Shown: positions 1 to 10,104 of the stretch, one piece after another
Layout: every line of letters starts with the position of its first letter
How positions within the stretch are numbered: position 1 is the stretch's first letter
Assembly (NCBI GenBank): GCA_009761415.1
Contig: QUOL01000020.1
Coordinates: 124,001 to 188,000 of the forward strand
Length of the DNA stretch: 64,000 bases
DNA from: Sarcomyxa edulis
Lineage: Eukaryota; Basidiomycota; Agaricomycetes; Agaricales; Mycenaceae
Direction of reading: 5' to 3'
The notes under the pieces: model-generated
The model's database searches: none
Told to the model about the DNA's origin: nothing
What the model saw: the letters and a program-made list of their open reading frames with translations, nothing else
Translations under genes and position numbers: made by a program

Positions 1-1411
1 ATCTCGGGGACGGAGTATAACGAGTCGGTGAGGAACGAGATCTCGGATACGGCGGGGGCCATTGTTTCTTCGTACTTGGCGGCGATGAAGAAGCAGGTGA
101 TGCCGACGAGTTGGAACTTGGAGAGGGAGACGACGCGAGCGGATAGGAAGCGGTCCATGATGTTGATGCAGAGGAAGAGGGATTCCGGGAGGAGACGGAA
201 GCGTGCGTGGACTTGGATGAGCCAGTCAATGAGGACTCCACGCGTGTGCCAATCTAATTCGGCTTGCGCTTCCATGTAGGCTGGGTTGGGAATGATTTTC
301 AGCTGTGACGGAACGGGTTTCGATTAGTTGGGGACTGCGGGAGAGTTGTTTTTTTTCGAAATCGTACCTCGAGTTCTTTAAGATAGTTAAATACTTCTCC
401 TACATATTCACTGACCATGAGGGGATCGTCCTCGTCCTCCGCATCGAGGTCGTCCCAAACTTCCACAGGCTCGGCTCTAGCCCGGACTCCTACTTCAACA
501 GCCTCGACATCATCAGCGGCGAGTTCAGCTGCGACCCTATCGGCCTCTATCTGCGACTCGTCGTCCTGCTCCAAGAGCCTCGGAGGTGGCGCTTCAGGAG
601 TGGTCGTGTGGCGTTTCTTGTAGATGCGACGCGACTCGGCCTCGTCTTCGACGACCTCGTGACGCACAGAGGCGACTTCCGTGTGACGAGCAGCCAAGGT
701 GGGGAGGCGGCTTTCTCCGATGCTCTTACGAGTGAATACGCGAGGATGAGGGGCGGCAGGAGGGTCGACTTGCATCACATGGTCCGAAGGGGGTTGCTCG
801 ACGACTGTTTCTTCCACCACCACCACAGCTACTTCTTCAACGTATTCCTCCTTGACATGATGCGAGTTCTGCTGTGAAGGCGCCGTCAACGTCGCGCTTC
901 TGGTTTGTCGAGTCGTCACCGCGACATGGGTCCTGCTAGGCAAACGCTTGACAGTAGCGACCTTCTTCGGTGGCTCCACAACAGCATTGTGAGCAACAGC
1001 AACTGGTTTCTTCAATGCCGTTGTCTTTGATGCCTCTGCTTCCTTACCAGGGATCGCTTTAGGCTTTACATTTTTATTGTTCGATACCAAACCAGTAACC
1101 TCAACCAGGGCCTCACGCTTTCGTTTACCAACGAGGTTCTCCTTTTTAGCACGCGATGCGACGGTCGGTGCTGTAGCACCCCGACGCAGTACGGGAACGG
1201 CAGTGGCAGAGGATGACGCAGTGGGTTTGACGCGTGAAGTGGCTCGCATAGGGCGGTCCACAGGGTTCTCACTGTCCTTTACAGTGGTAATAGTCGCAAT
1301 GCGAGTGGAACGTGTAGTCCTTCGTACCTAAGATCATCATTGATCTTGACTGTTAGTCGCGTAATGAAGATGTCAAAAAAGGAGACGACTTGCAGGAATA
1401 TTTGATGCCAT
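1..1411 (-). CDS. B-type mitotic cyclin (3' end outside window)
   Basis: Regulatory subunit of the mitotic cyclin-dependent kinase. Exons, in transcript order: 1411-1394, 1327-368, 302 to the left edge; phases agree. Exon 1 encodes only MASNIP. Exon 2 encodes a long Lys/Arg- and acidic-rich N-terminal region typical of B cyclins. The cyclin box starts at the end of exon 2 (EYVGEVFNYLKELE) and continues in exon 3 with HTRGVLIDWL and MDRFLS, both hallmark cyclin-N motifs. The protein is cut by the window edge inside the cyclin box, after LTDSLYSVPE. Intron 1 (1328-1393) begins GCAAGT rather than GT; intron 2 (303-367) is GT-AG. I cannot say which B cyclin it is (Cdc13-like or other). Family assignment is firm; exon 1 is less certain because it rests on a GC donor. 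Confidence 0.9.
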
Positions 1412-1709
1412 TGTAATTAAAGAATAACGGGTAGGTGTCCAGTAATGTTAAAAAATGAACATGCAAGATATAGAAACAAGATGGGAGGAGGGGGAGGAGG
1501 AAGGTAGCGCGAGGTGGATGTTGAAGTTGAAGATGTGGAATTTGTGAAGAGATCGTCGGGATTCCAAATCTGGCTCCGGTTTCGGCAGTAATATGTCAAA
1601 ACAGGAGCGTCGCGTCAAGGTCACGTGTAATGGTTTAGACGCGCGTCTGGGCGCCTATCTGGGACAAGAAATACACACAAAAAATCACACTGATAGTCTG
1701 GGACAGCCG

Positions 1710-2192
1710 CTAGTACCCATAGTCCCCCTTCTCAAAATCGTACACAATAACATCTTCAACTAAACTCATGATGGACTCCTGAGTAGAAATTGAACACGTA
1801 GCCTACCCAACGTTCGACGAGGAAACTGACCTTGTATGCAACGTGCTTCAGATCAGGAATAAATTGGTCTCTATCCTCCTTTGACTGAAACAGAGGTGAG
1901 CTGATAGATGAGACAAATCAGAACTCTCGTTACATGCCTTGAATTCCACGGTGAAAACAACGTCGAATCCTTTGTCAAATCCCTCTGGATTGTTGTTTCT
2001 GCCACCTTGAAAGGTATGTCAAGATAAAATGTCGACATGGTGTTAAAATATAGGCACACCTTGAGGACTCGTATTGATCATATGGGAGTTATCTTCGTAG
2101 AGCTTGATCAGTCTATCGAGGACATCTCGTTTCTGGGCATCGGTAGTGCCAGACTTGTACTTGAAGGCAGCAAAGCGGGTTACAGGAGGCAT
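1710..2192 (-). CDS. stress-responsive A/B barrel (Dabb) domain protein
   Basis: Small 107-residue protein. Exons in transcript order: 2192-2060, 2005-1938, 1884-1831, 1778-1710; phases close perfectly. The protein starts MPPVTRFAAFKYKSGTTDAQ and ends with a short acidic strand, VYDFEKGDYGY. The pattern (N-terminal beta strand, helix beginning AQKRDVLDRLIKL, then FDVVFTVEFK, DRDQFIPDLKH and a final VIVYDFE strand) is that of single-domain Dabb ferredoxin-like proteins, which form dimeric barrels. The length matches stand-alone family members. The reaction is unknown; some relatives are stress-induced, others act as polyketide cyclases. Intron 2 (1885-1937) opens with GC (AAG then GCATGT). It lies tail-to-tail-spaced 298 bp behind the cyclin start, same strand. 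Confidence 0.75.
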
Positions 2193-3727
2193 CTTTGATG
2201 AATAGAGAGTATGAATTCGGGGGCTCAGATCGTAGGGGGCGATTTGTGAGTGCGCCTCAGCGCCCTCTATAAAGACGAAGACGCCGATTCCTCCGAGATG
2301 AGAAAAACCAAGAGGCCTTCTGACATGAGCCGTCGGACTCTTCGGTTGGATATTACCATTCGGGACTTCAAAAACAGGGCAATATGTTTTTATTAGACCA
2401 TGCGTGAGACCATTATCGTGGAACGCCGCCCCAAGTCCGAGTCCGAAAAATCAGAAAGGCCACTTGCGAGGCATGTGAGTAGCGGATACGCACGAGGCAG
2501 ATGACCAGAAATCAATTGTCGTCTTAGACCGTATCATGATGCGCACATTAACAGCACATGAGCTGATGACAGGACGTTCAACGGATACAGCTCAGGAAAC
2601 AGAGAAGCTCTCGACAGACAACGCCGAGTCTCTAGAAATACTAACAATCCAAGAGTTCATAGAGTTCGTCTGACAGGCGTTTCGAATACATACGGCACGT
2701 TCGAATATCTTGAAGTGGTTCTGGCTTTCACAGTTTGTAGTGACGAGTTTGATACAGAAGTATCGCCGCCCGAAAAGAAATCTCCAGAGGAATAGCAGGT
2801 GTAAAGTAGGGACATCGAGAGTGGTTGTACCTTTTCGCTGCTATCTATACCTACGCTTCCAACTGACACCAGACATCTAAGCGAAAAAGTAGACTCAATC
2901 GGACACCCATCCGTGTGAAATCGAAGGTGTAGATCTTGGATAAGATCGCGGATCGCGCATCAACGGGTCAGAGTCCACGACCCCAGAGCCATATCCAAAG
3001 CAAATTGGCGATATTCGAGATCGATACGATGAAAGCTTGAAGAAGAGTGAGGACTGCGTACACGGGGAAGTCGAGACGGAGATTGTTTGTCTATGGGTAG
3101 CGTAAGACGCGGAGTCAAGCAGGACAAAATAAGGTTCGCACATATAAAGAATTTTTTCGCCCGCGTTCGTTTTTTCTTGCGACGCTTTGCCCCCCTTCCA
3201 TCCGCCAACGTGAGCGAGGACGGGTCTTCCTTTTACGTCGTCGTAGAGCATCCTCACGGAGCTTCGCTTTCGCTAGCAACACTATGCTCTTTGTCGAGAG
3301 GCAAAGACGCTATGATGGATTTCTAGATAGTAGTGAAAGCTACATGCCTTACACAATATCATCACAATTTTTGTGTCCTCGAGTTTATCGGTCAGAATGT
3401 GTTCGGCTGTAGAAAGACATTGCAAGTAACGACGTTCGATGTGAGTGTGGATCGATTCGAGGATAAAGCTCAATGGGCAGATCGCACGCAAACGTTTGGG
3501 ACAGTGGACACCGTCAAAGACCGTACAGCAGGTTCTGAACTGTAGGTCGTACCCAGTACTACTCAACTCATTAAAATGCAAGCTACTTTCTTGCTATGAA
3601 TTTACTCAAGAGTCGACACGCCGTGCACGGAACCAATTACAATAGTCACGCACTTGCAGCGAGGGCTTTGCGAGGCAGATTGAGTATACGATGTGATGGG
3701 ATATAATGCAGAATACAGATATGTACA
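2193..3727. other. intergenic, no supported gene
   Basis: Open frames here are short and on both strands. On the + strand two stretches look faintly coding: from about 2401 (MRETIIVERRPKSESEK, with a possible GTGAGT donor) and from about 2740 (acidic and Pro/Glu-rich). They could not be joined in one frame, so no gene is called. The 5' part (2193-2300) must hold the promoter of the Dabb gene. Confidence 0.4.
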
Positions 3728-4316
3728 CTATGCCTTGGTGCCTGCAACTGTGGCGGCAACCTTGGCATCCTCCTGCATCCTCGACAATGGCGACAGCAGT
3801 ATTGACTTTCTTGCCATCCTTGCAGCTGACGCGGGGAGGGGTTTCTCGGTTTCGGCGTCCTTTATGCGATCGGACACGGACCACTAGAACAATGGATGCT
3901 GTGTAGCCTTGGAAGGAGATATAAGTAAGACAACACGCGCACCATGGGAGTGAATAACGCAAGATATACAATACACGACTTTGATGTATAGTCTTGGGAT
4001 GACATACTGTAGTCCAGCTCAGGAAAGAGCAGAGTGCATAGAGAGAGAGAGAATATGTCAACTCGTACCATGTTCGCTTATATCCCGCACTTTCCACCAT
4101 GTTCCTCACTGTGAAGCTCTTGATGGCCTTGTCCTTACCCACAGCACGAGGGCAATTGGAACAACGAAGGAATACAACATGTCCGCGTCTTTTCTTGTCC
4201 GCGTCTTTTCTTATCACGGCCACCGTTTCTTCTCTTTTGAGTCTAAGAGGGAGATCGCTAATGTCTATTTCGGCCACGTGCTGTGTAGGTCATCCGAAAG
4301 TGAGAAGGCCATCCAT
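3728..4316 (-). pseudogene. decayed copy of ribosomal protein eS26 (RPS26)
   Basis: Reading the - strand from about 4242 gives [11 protein letters not shown], then [46 protein letters not shown] and VVRVRSHKGRRNR..PPRV..KDGKKVN, all eS26 blocks in the right order. Remnants of the three introns sit where the intact gene at 12920-13490 has them, including a CTTAG acceptor before exon 2 and GTGCGC/CTAG around the last intron. So this is a DNA-level duplicate, not a retrocopy. It is broken by an exact 16-bp tandem duplication (4181-4196 repeated at 4197-4212), by a 10-bp tandem duplication near 3764-3782 that shifts the C-terminus (without it the frame reads EDAKVAATVAGTKA and stops), and by loss of the [11 protein letters not shown] block. 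Likely non-functional; a fusion-like open frame remains at 3606-4277 but would lack the missing block. Confidence 0.85.
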
Positions 4317-4766
4317 CCTCCGGCGAGAACCTAGGACGTTTTTGGAGTCGAAAGAATCACAAGAACCATGGCCTGCTAACGGCAGATAGAATGACGGCTC
4401 ATCATCCTGCATGAGCTCAGTATGGGACGTGTCGATGATTGCTCGATGACTCGGCCTGGGGTAGGTTTGGCCGAAGGGCACGAAGCTTTCCCACGATTGC
4501 CATGTGGCATCAGTGGCTTCTTTGAGATGTTCTTTGTTCTTCGTCACAATGACTACAAGGCGCAATTGTTCTCTAGAATATAAGAATCCCATAAAATGTA
4601 TGGCTAACAGTTATCTGCTTACGAGCTCACGACCCCACATCTACCATTCAAATTCTCTTCACCTGAGCCCGGTGCTCGTTCGACTTCAACTTTTGACTAA
4701 TTGCTAGAGTTTCATTACACGCCTCCGACGAATCTAATCGATATATCCCTCACGCGTACTAATACC
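4317..4766. other. intergenic, presumed promoter of the secreted-protein gene
   Basis: No coding sequence seen. The segment before 4767 is pyrimidine-rich with CAAT-like and TATAT stretches, as expected for a fungal promoter, but no motif is specific enough to name. Confidence 0.4.
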
Positions 4767-5699
4767 ATGGTCTACTGCCTCCTTGTCGTCCCTCTTCTCG
4801 TGCTTTCTTTCGTTCAAGCAGCGCCCACGTCTTTAGATGCCTCTACTCTCCTAAAAAATGGACAAGACGCGCAGCTCCTCAATACTGCCTTCGGAGACCT
4901 CAAGGTCACAGACTCCTGCACTTGTGAGCTGGTTACCCATACCTGCTTATTCGAACCTGAACACTGACATCGAAAGTCTAGCTGGGCAGATCGCTTGCAT
5001 TTCTGGAGCCACCGCGCAATGCGTGAATGATGCATGGCAAACGAAAAAATGCGTAAAGGGTCTACAATGTTTCGCGCTTCCCTCTGTCAAAACTAATGGG
5101 ACGGTAAGACATACCTGCCCGTTGTATATTGGTACATACTCATTCCCTCTTTTCAGATCATACAGTGCACCAGCGAAAGTTCTGCACTCTCCCTCATCAG
5201 CGCCACAGGCGCTGTAGGAGGACTCAAATCTACCACCAACTCTACTGGCAGCGATGATAGTAGCGCAAACGCCGATAACGAGTCTACCGTTTCGTCTTCA
5301 GCGACCAAAACTGCCTCCGCAGATGTTTCCCCGGAAACAGTCACCGTGACCGTGACATTGCTGCCCCAATCCACTTTTACGAACGTTCAAACGCGCACAC
5401 TCAACCCCTCTGAAGCTGCTAGCTTCCTCTCTAGCCTCACCGCAGACGGTTCTTTCTCCGTCGTATCCATCATCTCCCCCTCTCCTACTGCAATCGTTTC
5501 TATTTCGGCAAATGGTGACGATGATGCTGCTCTCTCGCAGTCCGTCACCCGAAGCAGTAGCGTGGCTACTGACTCACCCGTCCCTACCATATTCCTCACC
5601 CCTGCATCCCAAACCACGGCATTGGTCTCACTGCCAGCAGCAACTTCTCCATCATCCCCAGCAATCACTGCTTCTCCCATGTCTGATCATGGGTATTAA
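4767..5699 (+). CDS. secreted Cys-rich protein with Ser/Thr-rich tail, possible carbohydrate-binding module
   Basis: Exons 4767-4923, 4982-5103, 5157-5699 (273 residues). Starts with a clear signal peptide (MVYCLLVVPLLVLSFVQAAP). Residues about 50-110 form a compact six-to-seven-cysteine region with IACISGATAQCVN, KKCVKGLQCFALP and IIQCTS. The rest is Ser/Thr/Pro/Ala-rich and probably O-glycosylated; there is no clear GPI or transmembrane segment at the end. The cysteine spacing and the C..QCVN.....C..GLQC pattern resemble fungal proteins annotated as CBM19-like chitin-binding modules; this is recognition from memory, not a search result. Likely a wall or extracellular protein. The start is the first ATG in a good context and gives the signal peptide. 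Confidence 0.75.
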
Positions 5700-6488
5700 G
5701 CGGACGCATATTTTTCTCTCACAGTAATTTTTTTTTAAATTCAGGGTGCATTGGCTGGACTGTAACTACTGTAGCTTTATTGAAACTCCTCATGTATCCG
5801 TACCCACCGTATTTTTGATTCGTCGATTTTTACAGGAGTTCGCGCCGATTAACAGCGATCACCCGCAGCCTATGGTATTGTCGTTATAAGGAAACTAAAG
5901 GATCATCGTTCTTACTGAATAAAAGATGGATTACACGGTGGTGAGTCTTGAATTTGTTGTTGTCAGAGTGCGAGAAGACCTACGTCTTCTAGACCTGGAA
6001 CTTTCAAAATGACGCGTTGATCCTATCACTCATCAGCAACTGGAAGTGTTCCAAAAAAATGTATACCTCTCCTTCTCATGAAGAGATTTCTATGCCTTGG
6101 GGGATACTGAGACAACTTTCTTCACGAAACAAACCTCTGGCACGTCAAAGTAGAGGCCTCAAGGGAGTCCAGAGATATCAATTACGTTGATGAACAAAGC
6201 TTAAAACGATACATAACCAATGATAGAGGGGAAGTGATCCGGCCGTGGGTGGGGTGAGAGATATTTGGATAGCATCGCCGGGATTTTCCTTCCCAGATTT
6301 TTTGACAGGAAATCCGAAAAATGACTCAAGTGGCGTACGCTGAAACTTCATCTCTGTAGTCCTTCGCGGAGTTAGAAATTGACTAGATTCAAGAACTGCA
6401 GAACGGTTCCGATTGGGTATATCCTGTTACATATATATGTGTCTGTGAAAAACCGGAAAATCTCTCGTCGATCTGTATCTCATTAAAT
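5700..6488. other. intergenic, convergent 3' ends
   Basis: Lies between the ends of a + gene and a - gene, so it holds two 3' untranslated regions. No coding frame, tRNA or repeat noticed. Confidence 0.5.
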
Positions 6489-7802
6489 CTAGGCATTCGC
6501 GTCGACTTGTGACCTTCCAACTTGAAACTTCGAGGAATCTCTGATCGCTTTGAGAGTGGCGCTGGCATGCCGAAGGTCAGCGACCACGCCACTCATCCTA
6601 GGACGCTGCGTGGAGTCGCCTTGCCAACAGTGCTGCAAAACTGACCAGACGGCGCTGTCCACACCGTTCGGTATCTGGAGCCTCGTATGCCCGTTCTCGA
6701 AGATTTCTGCCAGACCTTGTAAGGCCGTGTATTTAGAGAAAATACGACGGCCAGACAGTATCTATGAACGGATGTCAGTATCAACATGCTGGAGATCAAA
6801 CGAGTCACTGACCGCGTATGCCGTGCTGGCGAATGTATAGACATCCGTAGCCTCGTTGGGCTTAAAGACAACCTGGTCTCTCGGGGGAAGTTCTTCCCTC
6901 GGTTGATACAAAATACCCCAACCAGAGGATTTGATGAATTGACTGAGAGAGGTGCCAACACCAATGTCGGTGATGACGGCGCAGCCCTGGTCGGAAATCA
7001 GTACATTTCCCTGTGATACGATGGTTAGGGGCTGAAAATAAATTTGGACAAAAAGAGAATATATACGGGATGGATGCGTCCATGGATGAATCGACGAGAA
7101 TGAAGATGATCAAGACCTTCTGCGAGTTGCAAGACCTTATTTTCAAGACAGGCAAGTGAGATTCATGAGTAGTCTCGAGCTCAAAATCATACCAATATTA
7201 ATCTGTCGACGTCTGGATTCGCCTCGATATACTCAAGTACGTTCCCTTTTGCGAACCATGGCATAGACAAAGCTTTGACTGGTGCCGGCCATCCCACGCG
7301 CTCGGCATCTACAATAGAAGGGAAGCACACGAGGGGGTGAAGGTCGGCTGCCCCGACGTTAGCATATCTGGACCACTTGGATAGAGCCTGTAATGATATA
7401 ACGATTCATCACAGGAGCCGTCTCCGAAGGATGTAAAATTGACTGTACCGCATTGAGCCGTGCAGAGGCCTTCATGTCTCCAGGCTTGCTCCGAAACACT
7501 TTTATCGCGACCTGAATACATGCCGCTGTTCAACGAGTGAAATGAACATGCAGCGTAGAGCTTACTATGGTGTCAATAGTGTCGGTCGAGAGTCGAACGA
7601 TCCTGTATATGTCTGTTGAAGATCCGAATCGTTCGGCTTGAGAGTCGAGGACGATGGGCTAAGGTGCTCGATCAAGTTCGTGTTATTGTCGAGGAAAGAC
7701 GATGCTTTACCTCAAGAATATTTCCAAAGAAAGTGTGCATTTGGACCTCGAGGGACAGATATCCAGGAGGAAAAAAGTGGGGTTGGGGGTATTCGACCTG
7801 GT
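6489..7802 (-). CDS. divergent TKL-type protein kinase-like protein (5' end unresolved)
   Basis: Phase-consistent exons in transcript order: 7711 and upstream, 7658-7566, 7511-7449, 7387-7193, 7135-7067, 7010-6813, 6761-6489. The translation has the beta-3 lysine (VAIKVF), an alpha-E helix (LQLAEGLDHLHSRRFIHGRIHPGNVLI), a DFG-equivalent DIG, an APE-region substitute (YQPREELPP), the DVYTFA motif of subdomain IX and CWQ...RP of subdomain XI, ending SQVDANA. This is the arrangement of agaricomycete tyrosine-kinase-like proteins. The catalytic-loop HRD/HGD aspartate is replaced (HGR), so it may be a pseudokinase. Upstream of 7711 the frame stays open to about 7802 (QVEYPQPHFFPPGYLSLEVQ) but no start codon could be assigned; the first exons probably lie in 7800-8080. 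Confidence 0.7.
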
Positions 7803-8099
7803 TGTTCCTATGCTATTTATGGGTGACAGGAACGTCACGAAGCAGAAAATGTGCGTGGGGTCAGGACCGACAACCTGGGATCTGGATCTTCTTGCAAAGT
7901 AACGGTAAGAGCTTATTGTTCGAATTGCCCTCCGCTTGAGGTTGGTTGCGGATCTTGTCCGAGCCCTTTTGGAGAAAGCTCCGCGAAATGGAAGATTCAA
8001 CTTTGCCACCGATGTTTTCTGGTACTTTGGTGCTGCGGAAGGTAAGATGAATGAGTGGTGTAAGGGCGAAAACAAGAGACAATGATTAGTGGAGCCAAT

Positions 8100-10026
8100 A
8101 GGACCTACGCGGGATGTTTTTGATGCAAGTAGAACTGTGAATGCTCGTGGAAGCGCCTAGGATTCATGTGCTTGCCTTTCGACTTACCGTCGCTGGAGGA
8201 TCTGGCATGATCAGTCCAGACACACGCAACGACTAGAGGATTAGTCCTGAACCTAAACCTTGTTTACGAAACCTAATTAACACAATGGACATTACCACTG
8301 ACGCATGACCCCAATAGTTTCCGGTCAAAAGCGCAATATAAATGGTTGCTATCAGATGCGTTTTGCCGGAGCGCAGACATCCTATATCGCCGGAACGTGT
8401 CCTCGGACTACCCGGTCAAAACATTAAAGGTTCGAGGTTGGCGCTGTAAACTCGTGTCGTTATCAGCGAGATCTGTGTTACAATCAGGGTCAGTATTGAG
8501 ATCGCGCATGAGATAAGTCTTGTGTAGACCCTTTGGGAGCTGTGTTCTTCGACGATCTGCCCCGTTGTCCATCGGGCAATTGCAATTGTACCGCTGCTGG
8601 CAATCTATGTACGGCGAGGATCTCCAGGACATTAGCAACTCGCTAGGATGATGCTGTAAACTGTGCACTAAATACCCAAAAGACCAAACGCAGTTCAGAA
8701 CTATTCGGATTCTTGCGCAGGTCGAGGTTCATGATCAATGAGACGTACGACCGAGAGGAAGAGTTCGTTACGTTGTGACTCTTCTATACGTGGAGTGGTT
8801 GTGACTTTACGCCCACATTTTGAGAATCCGCCGACAGAAAGAGTATGCGAACAGATTTTGGGGAAGGAGAACACTAGGATCAAATCTTGCCCACGGTGGG
8901 AACGTCCAGAATAGTTCAAATTTCATCCCCAACAGCGCTATTACACTTCAGACCGGTAACAAATATCCAAAAAAACATTTTTAGTCCTCGGTGAGGTTTG
9001 AATGTTGTTAGCCCCGTACCTGATCCCTGAGCGTTCTTTGAGAGAAATTGTATATCGTGGGGTCATCGCCGGACTAGAAAGGGAAAAAGAAAGGACAGGA
9101 CACGGGTCCTCCTGGAAGCTCAGCGCTCAAGCACCGCGCGTGTTCCCGGGCACGTTGTATGCTATAGGTGGCTAATTGAAGCAAAACTGCATCAGTGATT
9201 ATACTTTGCATGATCATGGAGGCGACATGAAGGTTCCCGACTCACACTGCATTGATGGTCCCGGGAAGAGCGGTATTTCGATATGATGGACGTTGAGACC
9301 CTGCTCAGAGACCCGAAAATTCCATAGCTACGCAATGACCGACGATGTACGCTATGCAAGTGAACGTTACTTACCTATTGGTTTTCACCAGTCCCGTCAC
9401 CCGTCACGATTTGGAAAAGCAGATTCTATAATAATGTAGAGGCACTGGTATAAGTTTATGACGGTCTGAGGATTACCCATATTCTTCCTAGAACCAGCTT
9501 GACGCTTTCGAGAAGGATGCAGCGGCTGGTTTACCGGACAGGAAGGAAGAGCATCTTGAACTTCCTGGCAATATCCGAATGTCACTACAAGGAACGTGGT
9601 AATCCGCATCAAGAGAAGGTCGGCATGAAACATCATCTATTGATTCTAAGTAGTGATACGACTGTCGAACGTACGGGGATCACGGATAGGGGGAGGGAAC
9701 CCGTTCCATAAGACAAGGTTCAGCCTGAAGGTTTGAGTTCCTCGGAAATGGGACATTCGGGTGTGGGGCAATTACAAGGAGATTGATTGGGTGGGAAGGC
9801 GTGCATAAGTACAAGGAAAGAAAGTGTCGGCCAATTATTACAGATAAAGACGTTGGGTGTGCCAGTGATGCAAAGTCGTGAGATAGAAGGGGTTCGTGAT
9901 GATATGATGCCGGTCGGATGCGAGTAGATGCCATGATTGCGAATATTGTATATGTGTTGTAAGATCCAATTTGTAGCACTGTGCCAATGTGATGAAGATG
10001 AAAACGATGGCTGAATTCCACACCAT
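8100..10026 (-). CDS. uncharacterised multi-exon gene with signal peptide (partly traced)
   Basis: The first exon starts at 10026 with MVWNSAIVFIFITLAQCYKL, a typical signal peptide or signal anchor, and runs to about 9840. Further coding-like exons on the same strand read LNLVLWNGFPPPIRDPRTF (about 9725-9670), QEVQDALPSCP (about 9565), LLFQIVTGDGTG (about 9420), SEQGLNVHHIEIPLFPG (about 9300-9245), DDPTIYNFSQRTLRDQ (about 9070-9020) and, less surely, a hydrophobic piece near 8390-8290. Each is flanked by plausible GT/AG sites but not all junctions close in phase, so span and exon chain are provisional. I do not recognise the family. It begins 79 bp after the stop of the upstream gene on the same strand. 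It could also be two genes, or partly decayed. Confidence 0.35.
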
Positions 10027-10104
10027 CGAAATTCTAAAAGGAAATCAAAAGGTCATCGGGGACGAATGTGGAAGGTGTCAATGAGGTCGAGAAAACATCC
10101 ACAT

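Noticed and set aside
2895..3257. A 120-codon - strand frame
   Set aside because: Overlaps other open frames on both strands, no family features, no good start context.
3606..4277. A 223-codon open frame over the eS26 copy, possibly a new protein
   Set aside because: Its recognisable parts are out-of-order reads through eS26 intron remnants and it begins at GTG; better explained as a pseudogene.
8290..8390. A P-loop-like GCLRSGKT on the - strand
   Set aside because: The surrounding residues look like a membrane helix, there is no matching Walker B, and the exon cannot be placed with confidence.
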